Of a DNA stretch of 64,000 bases, positions 56,596-64,000 are shown one piece after another. Source of the DNA: Marinobacter nauticus (GTDB lineage Bacteria; Pseudomonadota; Gammaproteobacteria; Enterobacterales; Shewanellaceae); the NCBI RefSeq assembly GCF_019801015.1, contig NZ_JAHVJZ010000004.1:372001-436000 (forward strand), written 5' to 3'. Made by a program: the position numbers and the translations under genes. Below the pieces are notes generated by a model, which saw only the letters and a list, made by a program, of their open reading frames with translations, made no database searches and was not told the origin of the DNA. Position 1 is the stretch's first letter. Each line of letters opens with the position of its first letter.

Positions 56596-57314
56596 TGAAA
56601 CTCTATTTCTGCATCGACGACACCGACGAGATCGGGACCAAGGGCACCGGCGAACTGGCCCAGGAGCTGATCGACGTCATTGAGCAACAGGGGCTGGGGC
56701 GATGCTCCGCCATTACCCGTCACCAGCTCTTTGTGCATCCGGACATCCCCTACACCTCCCACAACAGCGCCATGTGCTTTGAAGTGGATGCCGACCCGGC
56801 CCACTACGGCATCCTCTGTGGCCTGGCGCAACAGCACCTGTTGAATGAATCAGCACAGGGCTCCGATCCGGGCTTGTGCATCGCGCCCCTGGCGCGGCTG
56901 GACCAGGCAAAAATCATCGCGTTTGGCCAGGCCGCCAAGCGGGAAGTGCTGACCCGGGCGCAGGCCTACCAGTTGGCGTTCGAGATGGGCATCCATCTGA
57001 GTGAACACGGTGGTCGTGGCGATGGCGTTATCGGCGCACTGGCCGGTGTGGGGCTGCGGCTGAGCGGTCACGATGGCCGCTGTAAAGGCCGCCTTAAAGT
57101 GGCCAGTGATACGCCAACCGTGGCGGAACTGCTGGCCCATCCGGAGATCGATGCGGTGCGCACACTGGATGGCGAAACGCTGCCGGAAACCACCCCGATA
57201 CGGCTAGTGGATAAGGTGAAAACCGTCTGGTGGAATCACCAGAACACCCTGCTGGTGGTGGCTGAGGGCCACGACTGGATCAACGCCCAGAAACCCCATT
57301 TGCGAGAGTACTGA
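56595..57314 (+). CDS. Stand-alone TiaS-like (tRNA-Ile2 agmatinylcytidine synthase catalytic-domain-like) protein
   Basis: A 239-residue soluble protein that resembles the N-terminal catalytic region of archaeal TiaS: acidic FCIDDTDEIGTKGTGELAQEL at 5-25, the RHQLFVHPDIPYTSHNSAMCFEV block at about 42-64 and GGRGDGVIGALAGVGLRL at about 139-156. TiaS uses ATP and agmatine to modify C34 of tRNA-Ile2, but bacteria use TilS for this, and the RNA-binding domains of TiaS are missing here. It may instead phosphorylate or condense a small molecule imported by the operon. Similarity is judged by eye. Confidence 0.62.
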   Translation: MKLYFCIDDTDEIGTKGTGELAQELIDVIEQQGLGRCSAITRHQLFVHPDIPYTSHNSAMCFEVDADPAHYGILCGLAQQHLLNESAQGSDPGLCIAPLARLDQAKIIAFGQAAKREVLTRAQAYQLAFEMGIHLSEHGGRGDGVIGALAGVGLRLSGHDGRCKGRLKVASDTPTVAELLAHPEIDAVRTLDGETLPETTPIRLVDKVKTVWWNHQNTLLVVAEGHDWINAQKPHLREY

Positions 57315-57508
57315 TGACGCTGCCCAAAGGGTACCGCGCCTACGACGCGGTCAGAAAGCTGGCCCGGGATTGCCCCCAGTTTGGCCCTGATGACGAAGAT
57401 GAGCACACCGACATCGAGCTGGTCAGTTGCTACAACTGTCGGTACCGACGCTGGCTGCAGGATGGCTTTGAGTGCCGAAAGCCAACGGCCAGTACAAACC
57501 CAGCCTGA
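57314..57508 (+). CDS. Small four-cysteine protein, unknown
   Basis: A 64-residue protein with Cys20, Cys39, Cys42 and Cys54. C39-Y-N-C42 plus Cys54 (SCYNCRYRRWLQDGFECRK) looks like a small zinc or iron site. An acidic stretch (DDEDEHTD) precedes it. The ATG overlaps the upstream stop (TGATG), so it belongs to the operon and is unlikely to be a chance frame. I do not recognise a family. Confidence 0.65.
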   Translation: MTLPKGYRAYDAVRKLARDCPQFGPDDEDEHTDIELVSCYNCRYRRWLQDGFECRKPTASTNPA

Positions 57509-57975
57509 AGTAAAAATCCACCTGCATAGCGGGTGCTTTGACTCGGCCCCCTTTAAGGGGGCTGCTTGCTTCTCGGGGATGCCAAAGGCATGAACGGATA
57601 GTGCTCCACTCACCTCCTTTGCCGGGACGGCCCGGCGGCCGCCAGAAGGGCTTCGCCCCTCTGGACTCCCCTTTGCCTCCGGCGCAGCGAAAGCCCCTCG
57701 CTCCCACTCCTTCCCATTTCGGCACCGGCCAGACTCGCTTCCATGCTCGGCTGGCCGCTCGAGCCTTCCCTGGCTCTCGGCCTCATTCCCAGTCGTTCCC
57801 GCTCGGCGCTGCGAGTCGGCGCACGTGGACGGCTTTCGCCGTGAGAGCCTGGTGCACGCGTCTCCTTTTTTGTGCACCGGCTTCAGATCCGTCTCGTCTC
57901 CTAGCAGTACTCTTTGGGCAAAGCCCAGAGCAAGCGATCACCACCTCCATAGGAGGTGATTTAGGGATGACAACA
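57509..57975. repeat. Non-coding stretch rich in hairpins after the ECF operon
   Basis: About 470 nt without a credible gene but with many stems: GCCCCC/GGGGGC near 57548, ATGCC/GGCAT near 57580, an AGAAGGGC-TTCG-CCCCTCT hairpin with a tetraloop near 57645, GGCCAG/CTGGCC near 57725-57755, ACGGC/GCCGT near 57830 and CACCTCC/GGAGGTG near 57945. It looks like a structured RNA or a dispersed intergenic repeat. Open frames through it are low-complexity and not family-like. Confidence 0.5.
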
Positions 57976-58003
57976 AAAACGCCCCGCGGTTGCGGGGCGT
58001 TTT
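57976..58003. terminator. Bidirectional terminator between the ECF operon region and the lipoprotein gene
   Basis: Perfect 12-bp arms AAAACGCCCCGC and GCGGGGCGTTTT around GGTT, usable on both strands. It ends the minus-strand lipoprotein transcript 14 nt after its stop. Confidence 0.93.
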
Positions 58004-58016
58004 GATGTCAGGCCGA

Positions 58017-58409
58017 TCATTGCCTGATGGGTTGCAACATCACTTCGGCACTGAAGTTGTTGTTGTTGATCACCGGATAGCGGTTGTAGCTCTGCAGAAT
58101 CGGCTGGCCTTTCACCCGGATTGCTGCCCACACCACGTACTCCGCTTTCTTATCCACCACCTCTTCGGGAATGGAGAAGAAAAACGGCACCGGCAACTTA
58201 CCCACCTCAAACTCACGCTGAGTCAGAATCACTCCCGGCGTTTTGGCGTCGATCACCGCCACCACCACCCTGGACCCTTCCGGCAGCAGCGTGGCTTCCT
58301 TATAGGTGATCACACCACTGACCCGAACGAACTTCTCATCAGATTCGCTGACGGTGACGCATCCGCTCAGGATGAGGACAAACAGCAGGCAAAGCAGTCG
58401 TTTAATCAT
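58017..58409 (-). CDS. YbaY-family lipoprotein
   Basis: A 130-residue lipoprotein. The signal MIKRLLCLLFVLILSGC has lipobox LSGC with Cys17. The mature part carries the YbaY/YscW-type beta domain (VSGVITYKEATLLPEGSRVVVAVID, LPVPFFFSIPEEVVDKKAEYVVWAAI). Function of YbaY is unclear; YscW relatives are secretin pilotins. The ATG at 58409 is chosen because it begins the signal peptide. It follows the symporter gene by 61 nt. Confidence 0.85.
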   Translation of the reverse strand: MIKRLLCLLFVLILSGCVTVSESDEKFVRVSGVITYKEATLLPEGSRVVVAVIDAKTPGVILTQREFEVGKLPVPFFFSIPEEVVDKKAEYVVWAAIRVKGQPILQSYNRYPVINNNNFSAEVMLQPIRQ

Positions 58410-58470
58410 TGCCAAAGGGCTCCAATATGCGCATCGCATCAGTGTAAACAACGGCTCAGCCTGCCTCAAG

Positions 58471-59832
58471 TCAGGCGGTCTGTGGATCCGCTACGGTACG
58501 GGCTTTTGCGGCCAGGTAAGCCCGGGTGTCCGCCAGGATCTCCTTACGCAGCAACAACAGCGCGATCAGGTTCGGCACCGCCATCAGGCCATTCACCACA
58601 TCCGCCAGCAACCAGATCAACTCCAGGTGCAGCAGGCCTCCCACCGCCACCAGCGCCACAAAAATCACACGGTAGGGGTAACGGCCACGCTCGCCCATCA
58701 GGAACAGCACCGCACGCTCACCGTAATAACACCAACCCAGAATGGTGGTGAAAGCGAAGAACAGCAGCGCCAAAGTGATGATCTTGGTACCGATAAAGGA
58801 GGAGAGTGCGGTGTTGAAGGCCTCAGAGGTCATCGCTGCCCCCGCCGCTTCACCCTGCCAGGCACCACTCATCACCAGCGCCAGACCGGTCAAAGTACAG
58901 ATGATCAGGGTATCGAACAGCGGTCCGGTCATGGAGACCAGTCCCTGCTCCACCGGAGAATCGGTCTTGGCCGCCGCAGCCGCCATCGGCGCACTGCCCA
59001 GACCCGCCTCATTGGAGAACACACCTCGGGCGATACCAAACTGAATGGCCATCATCACCGTTGCGCCGGCAAAGCCGCCACCGGCCGCCACTGGATTAAA
59101 GGCGGACTCGATGATCAGTGCAAAAGCCCCCGGCACCGCCTGCCAGTTCAGCACCAGCAGAGCCGTACACGCTGCCACGTAGCCCAGCGCCATGGTGGGC
59201 ACCAGTGCGGTTGCCACCGTCGCGATGCGCTTAATCCCCCCCAGTACCACTGCCGCCACCAGTGTGGTCAGCGCCACCATGGTCAGGGTATCGGGAATCG
59301 CAAAGGCGATGCGCGCGCCGTCAACGATGGCGTTTACCTGGGGGAAGGTTCCGATGCCGAAGAAGGCCACCAGCAGGGTAAACACCGCAAACAGTTTGGC
59401 CAGCCAGGTCAGGCCGGTGCCGTGGGCGATGTAGTACATCGGCCCCCCCACCTGCTCACCTTGCTCATCAGTGCGACGGTACTTTACCGCCAGCATGCAC
59501 TCAGCGTACTTGGTGGCCATGCCGAGCAAACCCGCCAGCCACATCCAGAACAAGGCACCAGGGCCACCCAGCTTAACCGCCGTCGCGACACCGACAATGT
59601 TACCGGTACCGATGGTGGCCGCCAGAGCGGTGCAGAGCGCGCTGAAACGGCTGACGTCACCGGCACTGCCACTTTTCTGGAACATCAGACGCAGCGCCAT
59701 CGGCAGACCACGCAACTGAAGCATTCCAAGGCGCAAGGTGAAATAGAGACCGGTACCCAGCAGCAGGATCAGCAGCGGCGGGCCCCAGACCCAGGAAGAG
59801 AGGGTGGCTAACGCGTTTTCGAGTGAGTTCAT
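58471..59832 (-). CDS. Sodium:alanine/glycine symporter (AGCS family)
   Basis: A 453-residue transporter with about ten or eleven membrane helices and the AGCS signatures GGPGALFWMWLAGLLGMATKYAE, the region GGPMYYIAHG and GVFSNEAGLGSAPMAAAAA. It imports alanine or glycine with sodium. The start at 59832 has AGGAGG about 10 nt upstream. A tandem glycine riboswitch in its leader points to glycine as a controlled substrate. Confidence 0.95.
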   Translation of the reverse strand: MNSLENALATLSSWVWGPPLLILLLGTGLYFTLRLGMLQLRGLPMALRLMFQKSGSAGDVSRFSALCTALAATIGTGNIVGVATAVKLGGPGALFWMWLAGLLGMATKYAECMLAVKYRRTDEQGEQVGGPMYYIAHGTGLTWLAKLFAVFTLLVAFFGIGTFPQVNAIVDGARIAFAIPDTLTMVALTTLVAAVVLGGIKRIATVATALVPTMALGYVAACTALLVLNWQAVPGAFALIIESAFNPVAAGGGFAGATVMMAIQFGIARGVFSNEAGLGSAPMAAAAAKTDSPVEQGLVSMTGPLFDTLIICTLTGLALVMSGAWQGEAAGAAMTSEAFNTALSSFIGTKIITLALLFFAFTTILGWCYYGERAVLFLMGERGRYPYRVIFVALVAVGGLLHLELIWLLADVVNGLMAVPNLIALLLLRKEILADTRAYLAAKARTVADPQTA

Positions 59833-59958
59833 GGGTGTTTTTCCTCCTGTGTGACGACTCACTACACAAAGAGGAGAAACCATGATGGACCGGGCAGATC
59901 GCCCGAGATACAGCAACAGTGCAGTCCACCATTAACGGCGTAATGGCGGTTTTCAGCA

Positions 59959-60127
59959 CCTCTGTCCTTTTGCCTGAGCGTTTCACGGCTAAGCCGCTTG
60001 CGCCTTCGGCGTCCAAATCAATGGATCTCTCCAGAGGCTCGTCCAGTACCAGTCCTCATCGGGATTTCCCGACGCCTGAAAGATTTACTTCTTCGGCGGG
60101 CGGCGATGCCACCACTCTCCTGATACC
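59959..60127 (-). ncRNA. Tandem glycine riboswitch
   Basis: Two glycine aptamers lie in series on the minus strand. The second (59959-60037) is textbook: GGAGAG, then CGCCGAAGGCGCAAGC, then CTCAGGCAAAAGGACAGAG. The first (about 60043-60127) has GGAGAG, CGCCGAAGAAGTAAATC, TTTCAGGC and GAGGACTGG. It sits 127 nt before the symporter start. A TTTCTCCTC segment near 59865-59880 could pair with the symporter ribosome site, suggesting translational control (inference). Confidence 0.95.
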
Positions 60128-60174
60128 TTCATCCGAGTTCCCCGCTTGTGAAGGGCGGGGAGAGGCAATGTAAC

Positions 60175-60206
60175 AAAAAAACGCCGTGCCGCAACCGGGC
60201 ACGGCG
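60175..60206 (-). terminator. Intrinsic terminator after tesB
   Basis: On the minus strand CGCCGTGCC and GGCACGGCG form a 9-bp stem with a 7-nt loop followed by seven T residues, 11 nt after the tesB stop. It separates tesB from the riboswitch-controlled symporter. Confidence 0.92.
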
Positions 60207-60216
60207 GTGATGCTCT

Positions 60217-61092
60217 TCACACTTTCGGGATTTTTTCCTGCTGACGCATCAGCCCTTCCTGCACCGCACTGGCGATCAGCTCGCCGTTCTGATTGAAGAA
60301 CTGGCCACGCACCAAACCACGGCTGTTGGTGGCGTTAGGGCTGTCAATGGCGTACAGCACCCACTCATCAAAGCGGAACGGACGGTGATACCACATGGCG
60401 TGGTCGATGGTCGCAACCTTCAGGCGGGGGTCCATCCAGGAGAGGCCATGGGGCTGCAATGCGGTCACCAGGAAGTTGAAGTCCGAGGCGTAGGCCAGCA
60501 GATACCGGTGCAGGCGTGGGTCGTCCGGCAGTTTGCCCTGTGTACGCATCCAGACGTACCGCTTGGGCTCGGTGGCTTTGGGACGGAAGGGGTCGATCTG
60601 CTCCACCAGCCGCATCTCAATGGCCGCATTATCGAGGTAGCGCTCCATCAGGCTTTTCGGCAGCTTGTCCGCCAGCACCTTGGCCAGGTCGTGTTGATTG
60701 GGCAGGCCTTCCGGGCCCGGCACCTGGGGCATCGCATCCTGGTGCTCAAAACCGGGTTCTTCCCCCTGGAAGGAGGCGGTCATGTAGAAGATTGGGCGAC
60801 CATGCTGAATGGCGCTGACCCGGCGGGCACTGAAGCTGCCGCCATCCCGCAGGCTTTCCACTTCATAAACCACAGGACGGGAGAGATCACCGGGACGGAG
60901 AAAGTAGGAGTGGAACGAGTGGACGGAACGCTCTTCCGCCACGGTTTCCTTGGCGGCGCTCAGCGCCTGGCCCAGAACCTGGCCACCAAACAGATGGCCG
61001 AAGCCGAGATCCAGGGTCTGGCCACGGTAGAGGCCATCTTCCAGCTGCTCCACAGAGAGGATCCCCAGCAGCCGATTGAGGGTATCAGACAT
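60217..61092 (-). CDS. tesB: Acyl-CoA thioesterase II
   Basis: A 291-residue double-hotdog thioesterase. The N-terminal repeat has GHLFGGQVLGQALSAA and VHSFHSYFLRPGD. The C-terminal repeat has TIDHAMWYHRPFRFDEWVLY and SRGLVRGQFFNQNGELIASAVQEGLMR, matching E. coli TesB closely, including the catalytic Asp and Gln regions. It hydrolyses medium and long acyl-CoA in the cytoplasm. Confidence 0.96.
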   Translation of the reverse strand: MSDTLNRLLGILSVEQLEDGLYRGQTLDLGFGHLFGGQVLGQALSAAKETVAEERSVHSFHSYFLRPGDLSRPVVYEVESLRDGGSFSARRVSAIQHGRPIFYMTASFQGEEPGFEHQDAMPQVPGPEGLPNQHDLAKVLADKLPKSLMERYLDNAAIEMRLVEQIDPFRPKATEPKRYVWMRTQGKLPDDPRLHRYLLAYASDFNFLVTALQPHGLSWMDPRLKVATIDHAMWYHRPFRFDEWVLYAIDSPNATNSRGLVRGQFFNQNGELIASAVQEGLMRQQEKIPKV

Positions 61093-61153
61093 CGCGTATC
61101 CCGCATCATCAATTCACAGAAGGGGATACGCTACTGCCTCAGGCGGCGAAATG

Positions 61154-62056
61154 CTACCGCCCTTCGATCACGCTGCGCATGGTTCGGGTCAGGCGTTGGG
61201 CAAAGCTGCCGTAGGTTTGGTTCCTGGGGCTGGCTTTCAGATTCGGCCAGAGGCTGGCCAGGGTCTCGGGACGTCGTTCCGCCGGTGCCAGCCGAAGGCC
61301 GGCCCCCTCCTGCACGCCAGCCACCGCGTAATGGCCACCGCCCGCGGTGATCACTTCGCCATTGGGCGCTTTGGCCGACATCAGCCACATCATCGCCGGG
61401 ACGATGGTATCCGGGGTCATCTCATCCGCCTGTTCCGGCAGCACCCAGCGTTTTGACAGGCGGCTGTAACAGGCCGGACAGAGTGCATTGATGCGGACGC
61501 CCTGCTCTTTGCCTTTCAGGGCCAGGCTTCGCATCAGGGCGATATTGGCGGCATTGGACGCCGCATACCCGGCCATCAGGTCATCGCCATACAGGGCTGA
61601 GAAACCGGAGGTGATCATGATGCGGCCGTAGCCCTGTTCCGTCATGATCGGCCAGACCGCCTGAATGCAGGCCAGAGTCGAGAAATGATTGCTTTCCATC
61701 TGGCGACGGTAGAGGCCGAGATCGGTACCCAGCTCCTCCTGGCAGATCAGAACACCGGCATTGCACACCAGGCCATCAATGCGGCCAAAGCGCGCCAGGG
61801 TGTCGCGAATCACCGCTTTTAATGCGTCTTCGTCACGCACATCGACACAGTGGCCAATCACGTCGGCCCCCATGTCATGAGCCAGGTCCACCACGTCATC
61901 AAGGTAAGCGGAATCCCGGCCTTCGCCATCCGCGTCGCAGCCCAGGTCCAGCGCGACAACATGAGCACCCCGCTCCGCCAGAGCAAGAGTGTATGCGCGA
62001 CCCAGGCCCCGGGCAGCGCCGGTAACCAGGATCACCTGATCGACAAATTGGATCAC
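61154..62056 (-). CDS. SDR-family protein with Asn at the catalytic Lys position
   Basis: A 300-residue protein like the dehydrogenase domain of multifunctional beta-oxidation enzymes: VTGAARGLGRAYTLALAERGA, VALDLG, CVDVRD, VCNAGVL and ITSGFSALYG. The active site reads GYAASNAA, so YxxxK has become YxxxN. The preferred start is GTG at 62056, matching the family start; ATGs at 62101 and 62140 would add unrelated residues. It lies after menA's divergent promoter region and before tesB. Activity is doubtful without the Lys. Confidence 0.82.
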   Translation of the reverse strand: MIQFVDQVILVTGAARGLGRAYTLALAERGAHVVALDLGCDADGEGRDSAYLDDVVDLAHDMGADVIGHCVDVRDEDALKAVIRDTLARFGRIDGLVCNAGVLICQEELGTDLGLYRRQMESNHFSTLACIQAVWPIMTEQGYGRIMITSGFSALYGDDLMAGYAASNAANIALMRSLALKGKEQGVRINALCPACYSRLSKRWVLPEQADEMTPDTIVPAMMWLMSAKAPNGEVITAGGGHYAVAGVQEGAGLRLAPAERRPETLASLWPNLKASPRNQTYGSFAQRLTRTMRSVIEGR

Positions 62057-62239
62057 GTGCTGTTGCCTGTATTGGTTCGAGATGTTGTCACTGTGGCCCA
62101 TAGCGGCAGGAATTTCTGTGATCGCCCGGGCAAAGGCCATTTCTTCTGTTCGGGATCCTACGTGAGAGGGATCCGAGTCTTTTTGCCATCAACAGGTTAA
62201 ACTCCGCCTACCTGCCTCCTTTTTTGTAAAGCGTTATTA

Positions 62240-63130
62240 ATGCGATTCCAATATTGGCTGATGGCGATCCGCCCCCGTACTCTGCCTGCGGTGATCAGCC
62301 CTCTCCTGCTGGGCAATGTGCTGGCCTGGTACCAGGGCCAGTTCTCCTGGCTGGTGGCCGGCTGCGCCATGTTGTGTGGCCTGCTGCTGCAAATTGGCGT
62401 GAACCTCGCCAACGATTATTTCGATTTTAAAAGCGGTGTGGATACCGAAGAGCGACTGGGCCCCACCCGGGTCACCCAGGCGGGTCTGCTGGCGCCCACT
62501 GCGGTACGTAACGCCATGGCGCTGAGCCTGGTGCTGGCGGTGGCGGTCGGGATGTACCTGATCTACGTCGGCGGCTGGCCCATTGCCGTACTGGCGGCAC
62601 TGGCGGTGGCCGGTGCGCTGGGTTACTCCGGCGGCCCCTACCCCATCGCCTCGCTGGGACTGGGCGAAGTGGCGGCGTTTCTCTACTTTGGCCTGGTGGC
62701 CGTGGTGGGCGTGTACTTTATTCAGACCGGCCACACCGACCTGCCCGTCTGGATCCTGGCCAGCACGTTAGGGCTGTATAACGCCGCCATTATGCTGGTG
62801 AACAACACCCGTGACATCGTCACCGATACCCAGGCTGGCAAGCGAACGCTGGCGGTTCGCATCGGCCAGCACAGCGCCCGCATGCTCTACCGGGCCCTGG
62901 TGCTGTTGCCGTTTCTGGTCATTACCCTGAGCTGGCTGATGGGCGTACTGCCGGGCCAGATGGTGCTGCTGGCGGCCATTGCTGCGCCGCTGGCGGTGAA
63001 GTTGGCCACCGCCTTCGAGGAAACCGAGGGTGCCGCGCTCAACCCACTGCTGGGCCGCACCGCACAACTGACGCTGCTCTACAGCCTGATGTGCAGTGGC
63101 GGGTTGATTCTCGCTCGCGTGATGGCCTGA
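62240..63130 (+). CDS. menA: 1,4-dihydroxy-2-naphthoate polyprenyltransferase
   Basis: A 296-residue UbiA-family membrane enzyme with about eight helices. The first Asp-rich motif is NLANDYFDFKSGVD and the second is NNTRDIVTDTQAGKRTLAVRIG. RPRTLPAVISPLLLGN at the start is typical of MenA. It attaches the prenyl chain in menaquinone synthesis, matching a respiring, probably facultative anaerobe. A bidirectional terminator follows. Confidence 0.95.
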   Translation: MRFQYWLMAIRPRTLPAVISPLLLGNVLAWYQGQFSWLVAGCAMLCGLLLQIGVNLANDYFDFKSGVDTEERLGPTRVTQAGLLAPTAVRNAMALSLVLAVAVGMYLIYVGGWPIAVLAALAVAGALGYSGGPYPIASLGLGEVAAFLYFGLVAVVGVYFIQTGHTDLPVWILASTLGLYNAAIMLVNNTRDIVTDTQAGKRTLAVRIGQHSARMLYRALVLLPFLVITLSWLMGVLPGQMVLLAAIAAPLAVKLATAFEETEGAALNPLLGRTAQLTLLYSLMCSGGLILARVMA

Positions 63131-63143
63131 TGCATCAGACAAT

Positions 63144-63172
63144 AAAAAAGCCCCCGTTCGGGGGCTTTTTTT
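63144..63172. terminator. Bidirectional terminator between menA and prpE
   Basis: AGCCCCC and GGGGGCT arms with loop GTTC, A-run before and seven T residues after; serves convergent menA and the minus-strand acyl-CoA synthetase gene. Confidence 0.93.
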
Positions 63173-63192
63173 ATGACGCAGAATATTCCCGC

Positions 63193-64000
63193 TCAGGGGG
63201 TGACCCGTCCCCGGCCATAACCCAGTCGCACCAGGGTGTTATGCACCAGGTCGAGTGCGGCCGGATCTTCGATGGTCGCGGGCACCACGTAGTCCTGGTT
63301 GTCCGCAATCTTGCGCATGGTACCGCGCAGGATCTTACCGGAGCGGGTTTTGGGCAGCTTGCTGATCACGCTCACCAGCTTAAACGCCGCCACCGGGCCA
63401 ATCTCCTTGCGCACCAGACTGATCAGTTCCTGATACAGCTCGGACTCCGCCATCTCCACCCCGGTTTTCAGCACCACCAAACCCAGCGGCACCTGCCCTT
63501 TAAGCTTGTCAGCCACGCCGATAACGGCCACTTCCGCCACCGCCGGATGCTGAGCCAGCACCTCCTCGAAACGACCGGTGGAGAGTCGATGCCCCGCCAC
63601 ATTAATGATGTCGTCGATGCGGCTCATGATGTAGAGGTAGCCCTCCTCATCCTGATAGCCCGCATCGCCGGTCAGGTAGTAGCCGGGATAGCGGCTCAGG
63701 TAGCTGTCGATATAGCGCTGGTCGTCACCCCACAGGGTGGGCAAGGTGCCTGGAGGCAGCGGCAGCTTAATGGCAATGGCCCCACTTTGATTGGCGGCCA
63801 CGGCCTCACCCTCCTCATCCAGCACCTCAACCTGGTAGCCCGGCACCGCCAGTGAGGGGGAGCCGGCCTTAATCGGCAGCGGTTCTATCCCCAGCGGATT
63901 GGCGCAGATGGCCCAGCCGGTCTCGGTCTGCCACCAGTGATCCACCACCGGCACTTTCAGGGTGTCCATCGCCCAGTTAAGGGTGTCGGGGTCACAACGC
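63193..64000 (-). CDS. prpE: Propionyl-CoA synthetase (PrpE-like), C-terminal part
   Basis: The open frame runs to the right edge, so only the last 268 residues are visible and the start lies outside. It has the acyl-CoA synthetase motifs DHWWQTETGWAI, GYYLTGDAGYQDEEGYLYIMSR, DDIINVAGHRLSTGRFEE and the catalytic Lys in LPKTRSGKILRGTMR. The GWAI and AGHRLSTG details fit PrpE better than acetyl-CoA synthetase Acs. It would activate propionate for the methylcitrate route. Confidence 0.88.
   Translation of the reverse strand, partial: RCDPDTLNWAMDTLKVPVVDHWWQTETGWAICANPLGIEPLPIKAGSPSLAVPGYQVEVLDEEGEAVAANQSGAIAIKLPLPPGTLPTLWGDDQRYIDSYLSRYPGYYLTGDAGYQDEEGYLYIMSRIDDIINVAGHRLSTGRFEEVLAQHPAVAEVAVIGVADKLKGQVPLGLVVLKTGVEMAESELYQELISLVRKEIGPVAAFKLVSVISKLPKTRSGKILRGTMRKIADNQDYVVPATIEDPAALDLVHNTLVRLGYGRGRVTP

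Noticed and set aside
57236-57877. Minus-strand open frame of 213 codons through the hairpin region
   Set aside because: Low-complexity Arg/Gly/Ala translation that runs into the TiaS-like gene on the other strand; its structure is explained by hairpins rather than coding.

Overview
The window comes from a high-GC gammaproteobacterium of the Shewanella/Ferrimonas type (order Alteromonadales). The evidence is a single polar-flagellum cluster in the Vibrio/Shewanella order (flrABC, fliE-R, flhBA, flhFG, fliA, cheYZAB, parC-parP-cheW), a valine-degradation operon in the order I recall from Shewanella, and MenA, EtrA/CRP-like and MetJ-like signals. The genus is inferred by eye; Ferrimonas fits the high GC. 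No tRNA, rRNA, CRISPR array, prophage or insertion sequence was seen. Region 1 (1-34.9 kb) is almost wholly minus strand and builds, places and steers a polar flagellum. Reading in the direction of transcription: two near-identical flagellins, flaG, fliD, a fliT-like gene and fliS; then flrA; then flrBC from a sigma-54 promoter; then fliEFGHIJKLMNOPQR-flhB from a second sigma-54 promoter; then flhA-flhF-flhG-fliA-cheY-cheZ-cheA-cheB-orf117-parC-parP-cheW from a third. The first flagellin has a near-consensus sigma-28 promoter. This fits a FlrA, then FlrBC, then FliA hierarchy. The flg rod/hook genes are not here. Region 2 (35.0-42.6 kb, minus strand) is a seven-gene branched-chain acyl-CoA (valine) catabolic operon: thiolase, mmsA, acyl-CoA dehydrogenase, enoyl-CoA hydratase, 3-hydroxyisobutyryl-CoA hydrolase, mmsB and an SDR. 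A TTTACG/CGTAAA dyad sits at the promoter and perfect hairpins lie between some genes. Region 3 (43-52 kb) is mixed: a membrane-anchored glutamate-synthase-like flavoprotein, an FMN reductase, a TonB-dependent receptor, a small membrane protein, metA under a MetJ-box array, an SDR with Phe at the catalytic Tyr position, ompW and an aldo/keto reductase sharing an intergenic region with FNR- and CRP-like sites. Region 4 (52.1-57.5 kb, plus strand) is the most unusual part. It is a tightly coupled six-gene operon: a TonB-dependent receptor carrying a Gly/Ser minisatellite, a two-domain ECF-type ATPase, an EcfT-like protein, a small membrane protein likely to be the substrate-binding S component, a stand-alone protein resembling the catalytic domain of archaeal TiaS, and a 64-residue four-cysteine protein. 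It looks like a two-membrane uptake route for an unidentified compound coupled to an ATP-dependent modifying enzyme. A 470-bp non-coding stretch full of hairpins follows it. Region 5 (58-64 kb) holds a YbaY-like lipoprotein, a sodium:alanine/glycine symporter behind a tandem glycine riboswitch, tesB, an SDR with Asn in place of the catalytic Lys, menA and the 3' part of a propionyl/acetyl-CoA synthetase gene cut by the window edge.
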